39,758 nt of DNA from Pseudomonas sp. Ant30-3 (GTDB lineage Bacteria; Pseudomonadota; Gammaproteobacteria; Pseudomonadales; Pseudomonadaceae): contig NZ_JMCL01000090.1 in the NCBI RefSeq assembly GCF_000690905.1, positions 1 through 39,758 on the forward strand, in the 5' to 3' direction. The notes under the pieces were generated by a model. That model made no database searches. It was not told where the DNA came from and saw nothing but the letters and a program-made list of their open reading frames with translations. The position numbers and the translations under genes are program-made. Within the stretch, counting starts at the first letter, position 1. Each line of letters begins with the position of its first letter. Below are positions 32,670-39,758 of the stretch, piece after piece.

Positions 32670-33881
32670 ATGTTACTGATCGCATTCCTGGGCGGCTTGT
32701 TGACCGTCCTCAGCCCGTGCATCCTGCCGGTCGTGCCGTTCCTGTTCGCCGGCGTCGACCGCACGCGTTCATCCATCCTGCTGACCCTCGGCGGCATGGC
32801 CCTGACGTTCGCGTTGATCTCCAGCCTGGCCGTGGTCAGCAGCGAATGGGTGGTGCAGGCCAGCAGCACCGGTCGTCACGTGGCGCTGATCGTGATGGTG
32901 TTGTTTGCCCTGTCGCTGATTTTCGCGCGGGTCGGTGAGTGGCTGGCGCGTCCGTTCGTGCTGCTGGGCAATCGCATCGACCCCGACAGTCGAAAAATGT
33001 CCGGTCCGCTCAGCTCGATTCTGGTCGGCGTCGCCACCGGTTTGCTGTGGGCGCCGTGCGCCGGGCCGATCCTCGGCGTGATCCTCACCAGCGCCATGCT
33101 GCAAGGTGCCAACCCGCAAACCAGCCTGTTGCTGGTGGCTTACGGACTCGGCAGCGCATTGGCCCTCGGCACGCTGATCTTCGCCGGTCGCGGCCTGGTC
33201 AATCGCCTGAAAGCCTCGATTCCTGTGACCGGCTGGTTGCGCCGAGGTACCGGCGTGGCCGTGTTGGCTGCGGCTGCGGTAATCAGCACTGGCGCGGACA
33301 AAAATCTGCTCGCAAGCACTTCATCCGAGGGCATCAGCAGCCTCGAAACTCAGGTGCTCGAAACCGTGCCAAAGGTGGTCGATTACCTGGTCAGCAAGGT
33401 CAAGGCTGACACGTCGATGGATAACGCCCACGGCGCGATGCCATCGCTGGACGGTGCCGTGCAATGGCTCAACTCGCCGGCACTCACCCCTGAATCGCTC
33501 AAGGGAAAAGTAGTGCTGGTGGATTTCTGGACCTATGACTGCATCAATTGCCAGCGCGCCTTGCCGTACGTGAAGGACTGGGCGAAAAAATACGAGAAGG
33601 ACGGCCTGGTGGTCATCGGTGTTCACACCCCTGAATACGGGTATGAACGCATCATCGACAACGTCAGGGATCAGGTGAAAAAACTTGGCATCACCTACCC
33701 GGTGGCCATCGACAACAACTACGCGATCTGGCGCAACTTCGATAATCAGTATTGGCCGGCGCACTACTTGATCGACGCCAAGGGACAGGTTCGGTTTACT
33801 CACTTCGGCGAAGGGCGCTATCAGGCGCAGGAGAAAATGATTCAACAGTTGCTGGAGGAGGCCAAGGCGCCTGCTGCATAA
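32670..33881 (+). CDS. DipZ-like fusion: CcdA/DsbD membrane domain plus thioredoxin domain
   Basis: 403 residues from the ATG at 32670 (MLLIAFLGGLLTVLSPCILP); an in-frame start at 32592 adds 26 polar residues. The membrane half (1-210) carries the electron-carrying cysteines Cys17 (LSPCILPV) and Cys130 (WAPCAGPIL). The periplasmic half is a TlpA-like thioredoxin with Cys291-x-x-Cys294 (YDCINCQRALPY). It should carry reducing power from cytosolic thioredoxin to the periplasm. Mycobacterial DipZ has an additional C-terminal module of roughly 150-200 residues that is missing here. It lies 91 bp after the small repeat protein gene. Confidence 0.92.
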   Translation: MLLIAFLGGLLTVLSPCILPVVPFLFAGVDRTRSSILLTLGGMALTFALISSLAVVSSEWVVQASSTGRHVALIVMVLFALSLIFARVGEWLARPFVLLGNRIDPDSRKMSGPLSSILVGVATGLLWAPCAGPILGVILTSAMLQGANPQTSLLLVAYGLGSALALGTLIFAGRGLVNRLKASIPVTGWLRRGTGVAVLAAAAVISTGADKNLLASTSSEGISSLETQVLETVPKVVDYLVSKVKADTSMDNAHGAMPSLDGAVQWLNSPALTPESLKGKVVLVDFWTYDCINCQRALPYVKDWAKKYEKDGLVVIGVHTPEYGYERIIDNVRDQVKKLGITYPVAIDNNYAIWRNFDNQYWPAHYLIDAKGQVRFTHFGEGRYQAQEKMIQQLLEEAKAPAA

Positions 33882-33891
33882 ATGCTGAAAG

Positions 33892-33927
33892 ACAATGGCT
33901 CAGAGGTGACGGACCATGAGCCATTGT
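33892..33927. terminator. Hairpin between convergent DipZ-like and GNAT genes
   Basis: ACAATGGCTCA (33892-33902) pairs perfectly with TGAGCCATTGT (33917-33927) over 11 bp with a 14-nt loop, followed by GCTTTCCCCC. Most of it lies inside the last codons of the GNAT gene. T-runs are short, so termination strength is uncertain. Confidence 0.5.
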
Positions 33928-34361
33928 GCTTTCCCCCAGGCTTCAAAAACCTCAAGCACCGTCCACCCGCGTTGGGCGTAATAGTCGCGTTTGTCCTGCG
34001 TGTGCAGATAAATGCGCTCTACCTTCCTAATGCTCGCCTGCGCGCAAATGCCCTCGATCAAACGCTCGGCCAGCCCTTGGCCACGCGCGTCCGGCGCTAC
34101 GAACACGCAAGCCAGCCATGGTCCGAGATCAGGTCGCCGGGCCAGATCCGACTTGGCCAATGCCGCACCTCCCAACAGTCGATCCCCGTCCAGCGCGATC
34201 AGGCATGTCCATTGCTCGTTGGCCTGGCCACCAGCAAACTCCCGTTGCCAGTCGATAAGTGATTGCTCGGCATATTCGTAACGAAACTGCTGGTGAATCC
34301 ATGCGGCGAAGGTGTCGCTGTGTTGCATCTGATCAGCCAGCCACATCAAGCGAATTGTCAT
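33900..34361 (-). CDS. GNAT family N-acetyltransferase
   Basis: 153 residues starting MTIRLMWLADQMQHSDTFAA with AAAGGA upstream. The acetyl-CoA-binding motif A is LACVFVAPDARGQGLAERLIE (V-x5-RGxGxA), and the late motif YYAQRGWTVLE closes the fold. It transfers acetyl to an unknown amine. It is convergent with the DipZ-like gene (18 bp apart) and is the sole gene on its strand here. Confidence 0.88.
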   Translation of the reverse strand: MTIRLMWLADQMQHSDTFAAWIHQQFRYEYAEQSLIDWQREFAGGQANEQWTCLIALDGDRLLGGAALAKSDLARRPDLGPWLACVFVAPDARGQGLAERLIEGICAQASIRKVERIYLHTQDKRDYYAQRGWTVLEVFEAWGKAQWLMVRHL

Positions 34362-34660
34362 TTTTGAATCCTTTCTGGAAGTTTTCCTGCACCTCGATGC
34401 GCCGGTTGTTAAGCCGCTGAAACAGATCAGCGCCGCCTATCGGCGAATGCACGGTTTCGTCATGCGGCCGGACCACCGGTCGTGCCAATGATGCGCTCCA
34501 GAGCGATAGTCAGCGAGCAGGGGTGATGTTGTCGACCCTGTCATCCATAACAGGAATAAGGGTGGGTTTACCTGCGAACAGTGTTTCTCGCGTCACGACA
34601 ATCATTGATCCCACCACGGCAGAATAAGCCGGGGGCGTGCATTCTTACGGAGCAGATCTT
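34362..34660. other. Intergenic region with possible gene remnant
   Basis: 299 bp between divergent genes. In one plus-strand frame a 36-codon stretch ending with a TGA near 34490 (LHLDAPVVKPLKQISAAYRR, MHGFVMRPDHRSC) reads like the C-terminal tail of a lost protein, but there is no start or ribosome site and I cannot name it. GGAG at about 34649 serves the methyltransferase gene. Otherwise nothing was seen. Confidence 0.35.
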
Positions 34661-35476
34661 ATGAGTACCCCCATTGATCTCACCGCCTTGAAAAACCGGC
34701 AGATGGCCGCCTGGGCCAGTGGCGATTACGCCGTGATCGGCACCACCCTGCAAATTGTCGGCGAGCAGTTGGCCGAAGCCTGCGACTTGCTTTGCGACGA
34801 AGAGGTGCTGGACGTCGCGGCGGGGAACGGCAACGTGACACTCGCAGCGGCGCGGCGGGGGTGCGTCGTCACCTCTACAGATTATGTCGCCGCGCTGCTC
34901 GAGCGAGGCCAGGATAGGGCGCGGGCGGAAAACCTTGATGTCACCTTTCAAGTGGCCGATGCCGAGGCGTTGCCGTTTGAGGACACCAGTTTTGACGCGG
35001 TGCTGTCGACGTTCGGGGTGATGTTTACCCCGGATCAGGAAAAGGCAGCGGCAGAGCTGGGGCGGGTTTGTCGGCCGGGTGGCCGGATCGGCATGGCCAA
35101 CTGGACGCCGGAAGGTTTCGTCGGGCAGATGTTCAAGACGCTGGGTCAGCACCTGCCACCTCCGGCGGGGGCGCAACCACCGTCGAACTGGGGGCGGGAG
35201 GACTGGTTGCGTTCGCAGTTCGACGAAAGCGACTTTCTGGCCCAGGTGACGCGTCGGCATTTCAACTTTCGCTACCGTTCCGCCGCGCATTTCATCGACA
35301 CCTTCCGCAACTGGTACGGCCCTGTCCACAAAGCTTTCGCCACACTGCCGCCGGAAGGCGCCACGCTACTGGAAGGCGATTTGACCGAATTGTTGAACAG
35401 CCTGAACCGGGCAGGGGAGAACTCGCTGGTAGTCCCGAGCGAATATCTTGAGGTGGTTATCAACCGACGTCTCTGA
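34661..35476 (+). CDS. Class I SAM-dependent methyltransferase
   Basis: 271 residues from the ATG at 34661 (MSTPIDLTALKNRQMAAWAS), with GGAG eight bases upstream. SAM-binding motif EVLDVAAGNGNVTLAAARRG, acidic motif STDYVAALLERG, and DAEALPFEDTSFDAVLSTFG are UbiE-like. It probably methylates a small molecule; the substrate is unknown. It stands alone, and a REP pair follows the stop by 17 bp. Confidence 0.9.
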   Translation: MSTPIDLTALKNRQMAAWASGDYAVIGTTLQIVGEQLAEACDLLCDEEVLDVAAGNGNVTLAAARRGCVVTSTDYVAALLERGQDRARAENLDVTFQVADAEALPFEDTSFDAVLSTFGVMFTPDQEKAAAELGRVCRPGGRIGMANWTPEGFVGQMFKTLGQHLPPPAGAQPPSNWGREDWLRSQFDESDFLAQVTRRHFNFRYRSAAHFIDTFRNWYGPVHKAFATLPPEGATLLEGDLTELLNSLNRAGENSLVVPSEYLEVVINRRL

Positions 35477-35493
35477 TGACACCCCGAGACCTG

Positions 35494-35586
35494 GCAGGAA
35501 CAAGCTTGCTCGCGATGAGGGCGGGACATTTAGCATCCATGTCGCCTGAACCACCGCTATCGCGAGCAAGCTTGCTCCTACGGCAG
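35494..35586. repeat. BIME of a second REP family
   Basis: Left arm GCAGGAACAAGCTTGCTCGC and right arm ATCGCGAGCAAGCTTGCTCC are inverted around a 40-bp spacer containing ATGTCGCCTGAACCACC. The REP core GAGCAAGCTTGCTCGCGA differs from that of the 23-24 kb array, so a different RAYT presumably spread it. Confidence 0.9.
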
Positions 35587-35625
35587 TTTTGCGGCGTTCA
35601 AATTATTGGTGATCGCCCATTATTC

Positions 35626-35714
35626 CGTAGGAGCAAGCTTGCTCGCGAAGAGTTCAGCACATCCAACATCAATGTCGCCTGACTCACCGATATCGCGAGC
35701 AAGCCTGCTCCTAC
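35626..35714. repeat. Second BIME of the same family, overlapping the pcs stop
   Basis: Left arm GTAGGAGCAAGCTTGCTCGC, right arm TATCGCGAGCAAGCCTGCTC, with a spacer ATGTCGCCTGACTCACC like that of the unit at 35494. The right REP's GTAGGAG on the minus strand provides the TAG stop of pcs at 35713-35711. Confidence 0.9.
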
Positions 35715-36430
35715 GACCGCGAACCATCAAACCATTCCATCGCGGTACGCCAGATGCAGATGCCCAAAAAGTAGGCCGACATCAGCAACCACAGCCCCAT
35801 TACCATCGGGTTGATCACCGGATGATTGATCACCAGCGACATGCTGCAGAGCAACCAGATCGCAGTCACGGCGATGTTGATCGGCATGAACTTGCGTACG
35901 CGGAACGGGTGCAGGAATTTCATCCGGGTCACGGTGAGCAGCGCCAGGCCGATGACGGTGAGGAGGGTAATCCACGGCGACGGGCCAATAATGTACAGGC
36001 ACAGCGCGACCACGTTCCAGGCAGCGGGGAAGCCCTGGAAGTAGTTGTCTTTGCTTTTCATGTTGACGTTGCAGAAGCAGAACAGCGACGACACCAGAAT
36101 CAGCGACACCGTCAGCAGCAGGGTGTAGTCCGGCAAAGGTATATAGCGGTAAATGAACAGCGCCGGAATAAACACGTAAGTCAGGTAATCGATAACCAGA
36201 TCGAGAATTGAACCGTCGAAGCTCGGCAGCACCGATTGCACATTAACCTTGCGCGCCAGTGCGCCGTCGAGCCCGTCGACAATCAGGGCGACGCCCAGCC
36301 AGAGCAGGCAATTGATCGGCTGGTTTTCCAGCAGCGCAAGGGTGGCGAGGAACGCGGTGACCACGCCAGTGGCGGTAAAACCATGGGCGCCCCATGCTTT
36401 GAGCCTGGCGATGTGTAGGGTGGATATCAC
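35711..36430 (-). CDS. pcs: Phosphatidylcholine synthase (CDP-diacylglycerol-choline O-phosphatidyltransferase)
   Basis: 239 residues from a GTG at 36430-36428 (MISTLHIARLKAWGAHGFTA) with GGAG nine bases upstream; the ATG at 36466 has AGGG only 2-3 bases away and would add an unlikely leader. Length equals known Pcs. It is an integral membrane CDP-alcohol phosphatidyltransferase: DGLDGALARK (52-61) followed by PSFDGSILDLVIDY (69-82), the Pcs form of the motif. It condenses choline with CDP-diacylglycerol in the inner membrane. It is monocistronic; a CCCTC/GAGGG hairpin lies in its leader. Confidence 0.92.
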   Translation of the reverse strand: MISTLHIARLKAWGAHGFTATGVVTAFLATLALLENQPINCLLWLGVALIVDGLDGALARKVNVQSVLPSFDGSILDLVIDYLTYVFIPALFIYRYIPLPDYTLLLTVSLILVSSLFCFCNVNMKSKDNYFQGFPAAWNVVALCLYIIGPSPWITLLTVIGLALLTVTRMKFLHPFRVRKFMPINIAVTAIWLLCSMSLVINHPVINPMVMGLWLLMSAYFLGICIWRTAMEWFDGSRS

Positions 36431-36671
36431 GGGGGTGTTCTCCAAAAAGTAAAGCAAGCCGGTCATCACCCTCGATGATTGAGGGCGGCGGCAAACCGGT
36501 CGGGTTGCAGGTATCGACCGAAAATTCGCGAATAAGGTTCATCACTCATGAATCTTAGCTGGGTCGCGGCAAAAAACTGCGGATAAATGTGCCTTAGTGT
36601 CGGCCAAACGGTGGTGGCGCAATCGCCTGTGAAGACTATTGTTGCCTGACACTATCGAAGAGGGCCTCGTC

Positions 36672-37430
36672 ATGAACACCAGTGATCTGCTCGAACAACT
36701 CTTGCGCGGCGGCCAGGGCACCTCGGCGCAACGCGGCGCCGGCAATGCAGCGGCCCCGGGCGGGCTCGGTGGCTTGGGCGGTTTGGGTGGCTTGCTCGGC
36801 AGTCTGCTGGGTGGCGGTGCCCGTTCAGGCGCCGGCGCGGGTGGCTTGGGAGGCCTGGGCGGCATGCTCGGTGGTGTGCTGGGCGGCATGCTCGGTGGTG
36901 TGCTGGGCGGCGGCTCGGCAACGGGCCGTAGCCGCTCAGGCGGCGGGGCCAACTACGCGGCACTGGCCTCACTGGGCATGATGGCCTTCAAAGCCTATCA
37001 AGCCTGGCAACGCAACCAGGCAACAGCACCGCAGGAGACGCCGCGCACCGTGGACCTGTTGTCCGGCCCGGAGGTCGAGGAGCACAGCCACGCCATCCTG
37101 CGTGCATTGATTGCAGCGGCCAAAGCCGACGGCCATATTGATAAAGCCGAGGAGCAGATGATCAGCGCCGAGATCCGTCGGCATACGGACGACCCGCAAT
37201 TGCAGCAATGGCTGGACGCCGAGGTGGCCCGGCCGCTGGACGTTGCCGATGTGGCTCGCGCCGCGACGGACCCGGCGATGGCCGCCGAAATGTTCCTGGC
37301 CAGCGTCATGTTGGTAGGTGATCAGCAGGATACCGAGCGCAATTATCTGGACGAACTCGCCGCTGCTCTGAAGATCGATCCGCAGTTGCAGGTGCAATTG
37401 GAAAACCAGGCCAAAGGTGAACTCGCCTGA
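36672..37430 (+). CDS. DUF533/TerB-like protein with Gly-rich N-terminal region
   Basis: 252 residues from the ATG at 36672 (MNTSDLLEQLLRGGQG), GAGGG upstream. Residues 30-100 are almost only Gly, Leu, Ala and Met, with a tandem LGGMLGGVLGG made by a perfect 24-bp duplication at 36861-36908. The C-terminal part (about 135-250) is the helical DUF533/TerB-like domain (HAILRALIAAAKADGHIDKA with the acidic DGHID turn). The Gly-Leu region may associate with membranes. Function is unknown; the family has been linked to tellurite or envelope stress by name only. Confidence 0.88.
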   Translation: MNTSDLLEQLLRGGQGTSAQRGAGNAAAPGGLGGLGGLGGLLGSLLGGGARSGAGAGGLGGLGGMLGGVLGGMLGGVLGGGSATGRSRSGGGANYAALASLGMMAFKAYQAWQRNQATAPQETPRTVDLLSGPEVEEHSHAILRALIAAAKADGHIDKAEEQMISAEIRRHTDDPQLQQWLDAEVARPLDVADVARAATDPAMAAEMFLASVMLVGDQQDTERNYLDELAAALKIDPQLQVQLENQAKGELA

Positions 37431-37582
37431 GTGATTGCACCCCAATCCCGGCATCGCTCTGAAAGCCGTCTGTCAGGGCATTTTCAACCCGAATGGAATT
37501 TTTCTTGGGAAGCATCGCTCTGCTATGTAGAGACGAACTGATCCAGCGTCCTGCCACTGGCCTCAGACCAAGAGATATTTCC

Positions 37583-38968
37583 ATGACTGCCCTGACCCGA
37601 CTTGAATCCCGGCCCGCCCACGAACACCCAATTCCTGGCGCCGGCACGACCAAGCAAATATATGCACAGCTGCTGCAGAGCGACCACGCCGAGCACCGCT
37701 GCGCGTTGGCCCACAGCTTTCTGGAATCACAGATACTCGAAGCAGCGCAGCTGCCCGAGGAAATGCCCCGGGACCTGTCGGCCTTGCAGTCTTTCGTCGA
37801 ACAGCAGAGCGCTGACGTCGCCCGCCAATACGCCGACTACCTGCGACAACGCAAGGCGGGCGGGCCGCGGCAGTTCTTCAGCAACAAATCCCACGCGTTG
37901 TTTTTCCTGCAAGCCGTCGGCCCGACCAAACTGGTGGATGGCGCATGGCTGTATGGACTGTTGCAACACTGGCGCGACCCGCGTTTCGAAGGCCTGATTT
38001 GCACGTATCTGGAAGAGCTGGGCGATGGCAACCCCGCGCAGAACCATGTGGTGATCTATCGCAAATTGCTGGCCGAACACGGCTTGCAAGACCACGGCGT
38101 GATTGCCGACGAACACTACCTGCAGGGCGCCATTCAACTGGCTCTGGGTGAATGCACGGACAGCTTCCTGCCGGAAGTCATCGGCTACAACCTCGGCTAC
38201 GAGCAACTGCCGTTGCACCTGCTGATCAGTTCTTACGAACTCAGTGAGCTGGGCATCGACCCGTATTACTTCACGCTCCATGTGACCATCGACAATGCCA
38301 GCACCGGCCACGCGCACAAAGCTGTGCAGTCGGTCCTTGAATTGCTGCCAATCGAAGGCGACCGCGAAGATTTCATGCGCAGGGTTGCGCTGGGTTATCG
38401 GCTTAATGACCTGGGGCAGGGCAGTCGCGCGATCATCGAGTCATTCGACCTGTACGGCGAAGTACTGAACATGCTTGAGCGCAAACGCCCGTTCGGTCAG
38501 CACATGCATTCCGACTATTGCCGCTTCGAAGGCAAGACCGTCAACGAGTGGTTGTCTTCGCCAGAGCAACTGCCCGCTTTTCTTACGGCCATGGAAAACA
38601 AGGGCTGGATCAAGCGGCATCAGGACCCGCAGGAAAGCCGCTTCTGGCAGTTGATCGATGGAGACGGCGCGGCCATGTTCGGCGTGTTCAGCCCTTACGA
38701 AAAACAACTCCTGCAAGACTGGATTGCCGGTGACTGGAAACCCGAGCGTTCGCCTTCTGTGCCGCGTCGGGGAACATGCGCCGCTGTAGAACCTGCGCTG
38801 CCTGCCAACGATCCAGACATTCAAAGCCTGCAGTCGGCACTCGAAGGCGTGTCCGCCCATGACCAGATGCAGGCGTTGATTCCCTGGCTGACGGCGCGCC
38901 GCCACTCCCATCCTGCCGGGCTGATGGCCACGCGACGATTTATCGAACTCAAATCCAGTCTGCGCTAG
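37583..38968 (+). CDS. Iron-containing redox enzyme family protein (haem-oxygenase-like diiron fold)
   Basis: 461 residues from the ATG at 37583 (MTALTRLESRPAHEH) with AAGAGA upstream. The region 135-250 carries metal-ligand-like motifs of the HDO superfamily (Haem_oxygenas_2): YLEELGDGN with Glu144, GYNLGYEQLPLHLL, and YYFTLHVTIDNASTGHAHKA with His233, Asp237 and His243. HDO enzymes such as UndA and SznF use diiron and O2 for unusual oxidations. The flanks of 130 and 200 residues are unassigned. Its TAG stop abuts the ribosome site of the methyltransferase gene 9 bp downstream, so the two form an operon, possibly for a small molecule. Confidence 0.85.
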   Translation: MTALTRLESRPAHEHPIPGAGTTKQIYAQLLQSDHAEHRCALAHSFLESQILEAAQLPEEMPRDLSALQSFVEQQSADVARQYADYLRQRKAGGPRQFFSNKSHALFFLQAVGPTKLVDGAWLYGLLQHWRDPRFEGLICTYLEELGDGNPAQNHVVIYRKLLAEHGLQDHGVIADEHYLQGAIQLALGECTDSFLPEVIGYNLGYEQLPLHLLISSYELSELGIDPYYFTLHVTIDNASTGHAHKAVQSVLELLPIEGDREDFMRRVALGYRLNDLGQGSRAIIESFDLYGEVLNMLERKRPFGQHMHSDYCRFEGKTVNEWLSSPEQLPAFLTAMENKGWIKRHQDPQESRFWQLIDGDGAAMFGVFSPYEKQLLQDWIAGDWKPERSPSVPRRGTCAAVEPALPANDPDIQSLQSALEGVSAHDQMQALIPWLTARRHSHPAGLMATRRFIELKSSLR

Positions 38969-38977
38969 GAGCACTGC

Positions 38978-39758
38978 ATGAATCAGGAAGAACAACTCGG
39001 CGGCGCCGATCTCGCATTATTGCAATTGGGCCGCCGTTTGCAGGCTGATGGTTACCGTTTTATCACTCCAACCCCGCTCACTCATCAGCGCCTAAACGAC
39101 CGAGCTTTCGGGCAGCCCGCGCGCAACCTGCGCGAGGTGTTCGGTTGGTCGCGCCCATTTGAACCGGGGTTGTTGTCGGTGGATGAACAGCGTCAGCTCG
39201 AGCAAGCGGAGATTCTTCAAGAGAGCAACGGACGACTGAAAAGCCTCGTGCGCTGGTCGAGTCTGGACGACCTGCTGTTCGTCCATTCCGGGTTCCCCAC
39301 AGAAGCAGCCGATGCGGTGTTTTTCGGTCCGGACTCCTACCGGTTCGCGCAGTTGATCCACGCTCATTTGCAGCACAGTTTCGCGCCCGTGCGGCGCGCC
39401 GTCGACATCGGTTGTGGCGCCGGCGTCGGCGCGATCGTGATTGCCCGCGCCCGTCGCGAAGCCGAGGTGTTGGCGGTTGACATCAACCCGGCGGCTCTAC
39501 GCATGACGGCCGTCAATGCTGCGTTGGCGGAGCTGGCCAACCTCACTATCGAGACCAGCGATGTGCTTCAGGACGTTGACGGTCAATTCGATTTGATCGT
39601 TGCCAACCCGCCGTACATGGCCGATCCCGCCGAGCGTGCCTATCGTCATGGCGGTGGCGAGTTTGGCGAACAACTGTCTTTGCGCATCGTCGAGCAAGCC
39701 ATGAATCGACTGGCTCCGGGCGGTTCTCTGGTGCTGTACACCGGGGTGGCGATGATCG
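38978..39758 (+). CDS. HemK/PrmC-like class I methyltransferase (3' end missing)
   Basis: 260 codons from the ATG at 38978 (MNQEEQLGGADLALLQLGRR) to the right edge, no stop in the window. AGGAG lies seven bases before the start and touches the stop of the upstream gene. It has the SAM motif AVDIGCGAGVGAIVIARARR (141-160), acidic AVDIN, and VANPPYMADP with NPPY at 210-213, as in N5-glutamine and N6-adenine methyltransferases. The N-terminal 110 residues (EVFGWSRPFEPGLL, RWSSLDDLLFVHSG) are like those of methyltransferases fused to a substrate-recognition domain. The pairing with an HDO enzyme hints at small-molecule rather than protein substrates. Confidence 0.88.
   Translation, partial: MNQEEQLGGADLALLQLGRRLQADGYRFITPTPLTHQRLNDRAFGQPARNLREVFGWSRPFEPGLLSVDEQRQLEQAEILQESNGRLKSLVRWSSLDDLLFVHSGFPTEAADAVFFGPDSYRFAQLIHAHLQHSFAPVRRAVDIGCGAGVGAIVIARARREAEVLAVDINPAALRMTAVNAALAELANLTIETSDVLQDVDGQFDLIVANPPYMADPAERAYRHGGGEFGEQLSLRIVEQAMNRLAPGGSLVLYTGVAMI

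Noticed and set aside
34380..34490. Possible pseudogene tail (HLDAPVVKPLKQISAAYRR)
   Set aside because: Only 36 codons, no start, no identifiable family; listed only as a note in the intergenic entry.

Overview
This window is a piece of a Pseudomonas chromosome, most likely from the P. fluorescens group. The evidence is the GC-rich coding with many antisense shadow frames, several typical pseudomonad genes (hglS, aruFG, the Pcs phosphatidylcholine synthase, DUF2790, FtrA/rhodanese) and several families of REP/BIME palindromes, one of them sitting with its RAYT transposase. No tRNA, rRNA, prophage, integron or CRISPR array was seen. Most of the window is ordinary core or flexible chromosome with short operons.

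Layout. 1-610: the 5' end of a type VI secretion hcp gene on the minus strand, with a sigma-54-type promoter and three copies of an 18-bp dyad upstream. 611-5290: a DJ-1/PfpI-like protein, then a minus-strand block with HglS (D-lysine/2-oxoadipate catabolism), an alpha/beta hydrolase and a Baeyer-Villiger-type flavin monooxygenase. 5468-8249: a MASE2-GGDEF diguanylate cyclase that converges on and overlaps a three-gene minus-strand cassette: a 66-residue Ser/Thr-rich peptide, a protein of unknown family and a cupin-like protein. I regard this cassette as the best candidate for an undescribed system. 8470-11588: oxaloacetate decarboxylase and an aruF-aruG pair without the rest of the arginine succinyltransferase pathway. 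11957-16615: a histidine-phosphatase-like protein coupled to cobF, FtrA divergent from a rhodanese, an amino-acid-binding protein and a secreted hydrolase.

16619-23039: two envelope proteins, then an atoDAB-type acetoacetate operon with a divergent LysR regulator, then a sirtuin. 23040-24370: a REP array built around a RAYT gene; the unit length varies in steps of a GCGATT hexamer. 24373-27299: a methyltransferase, then a DUF692 (MNIO)/DUF2063 pair, the class of enzyme that modifies ribosomal peptides, but with no precursor gene visible next to it. 27402-31709: a three-gene phospholipid module (CDP-alcohol phosphatidyltransferase, acyltransferase, CDP-diacylglycerol synthase) and a two-component system. 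32015-33881: divergent from that two-component system, two small exported proteins and a DsbD/thioredoxin fusion. 33900-39758: a GNAT acetyltransferase, a methyltransferase, a second REP family, phosphatidylcholine synthase, a TerB-like DUF533 protein, and a haem-oxygenase-like diiron protein coupled to a HemK-like methyltransferase that runs off the right edge.

Themes. Envelope lipid and redox functions recur (phospholipid module, Pcs, DipZ-like protein, two-component system). Several enzymes look like detached parts of pathways whose remaining genes must lie elsewhere (aruFG, cobF, the MNIO pair, the lone solute-binding protein). Functional statements rest on reading motifs and recalling families; no database search was possible.
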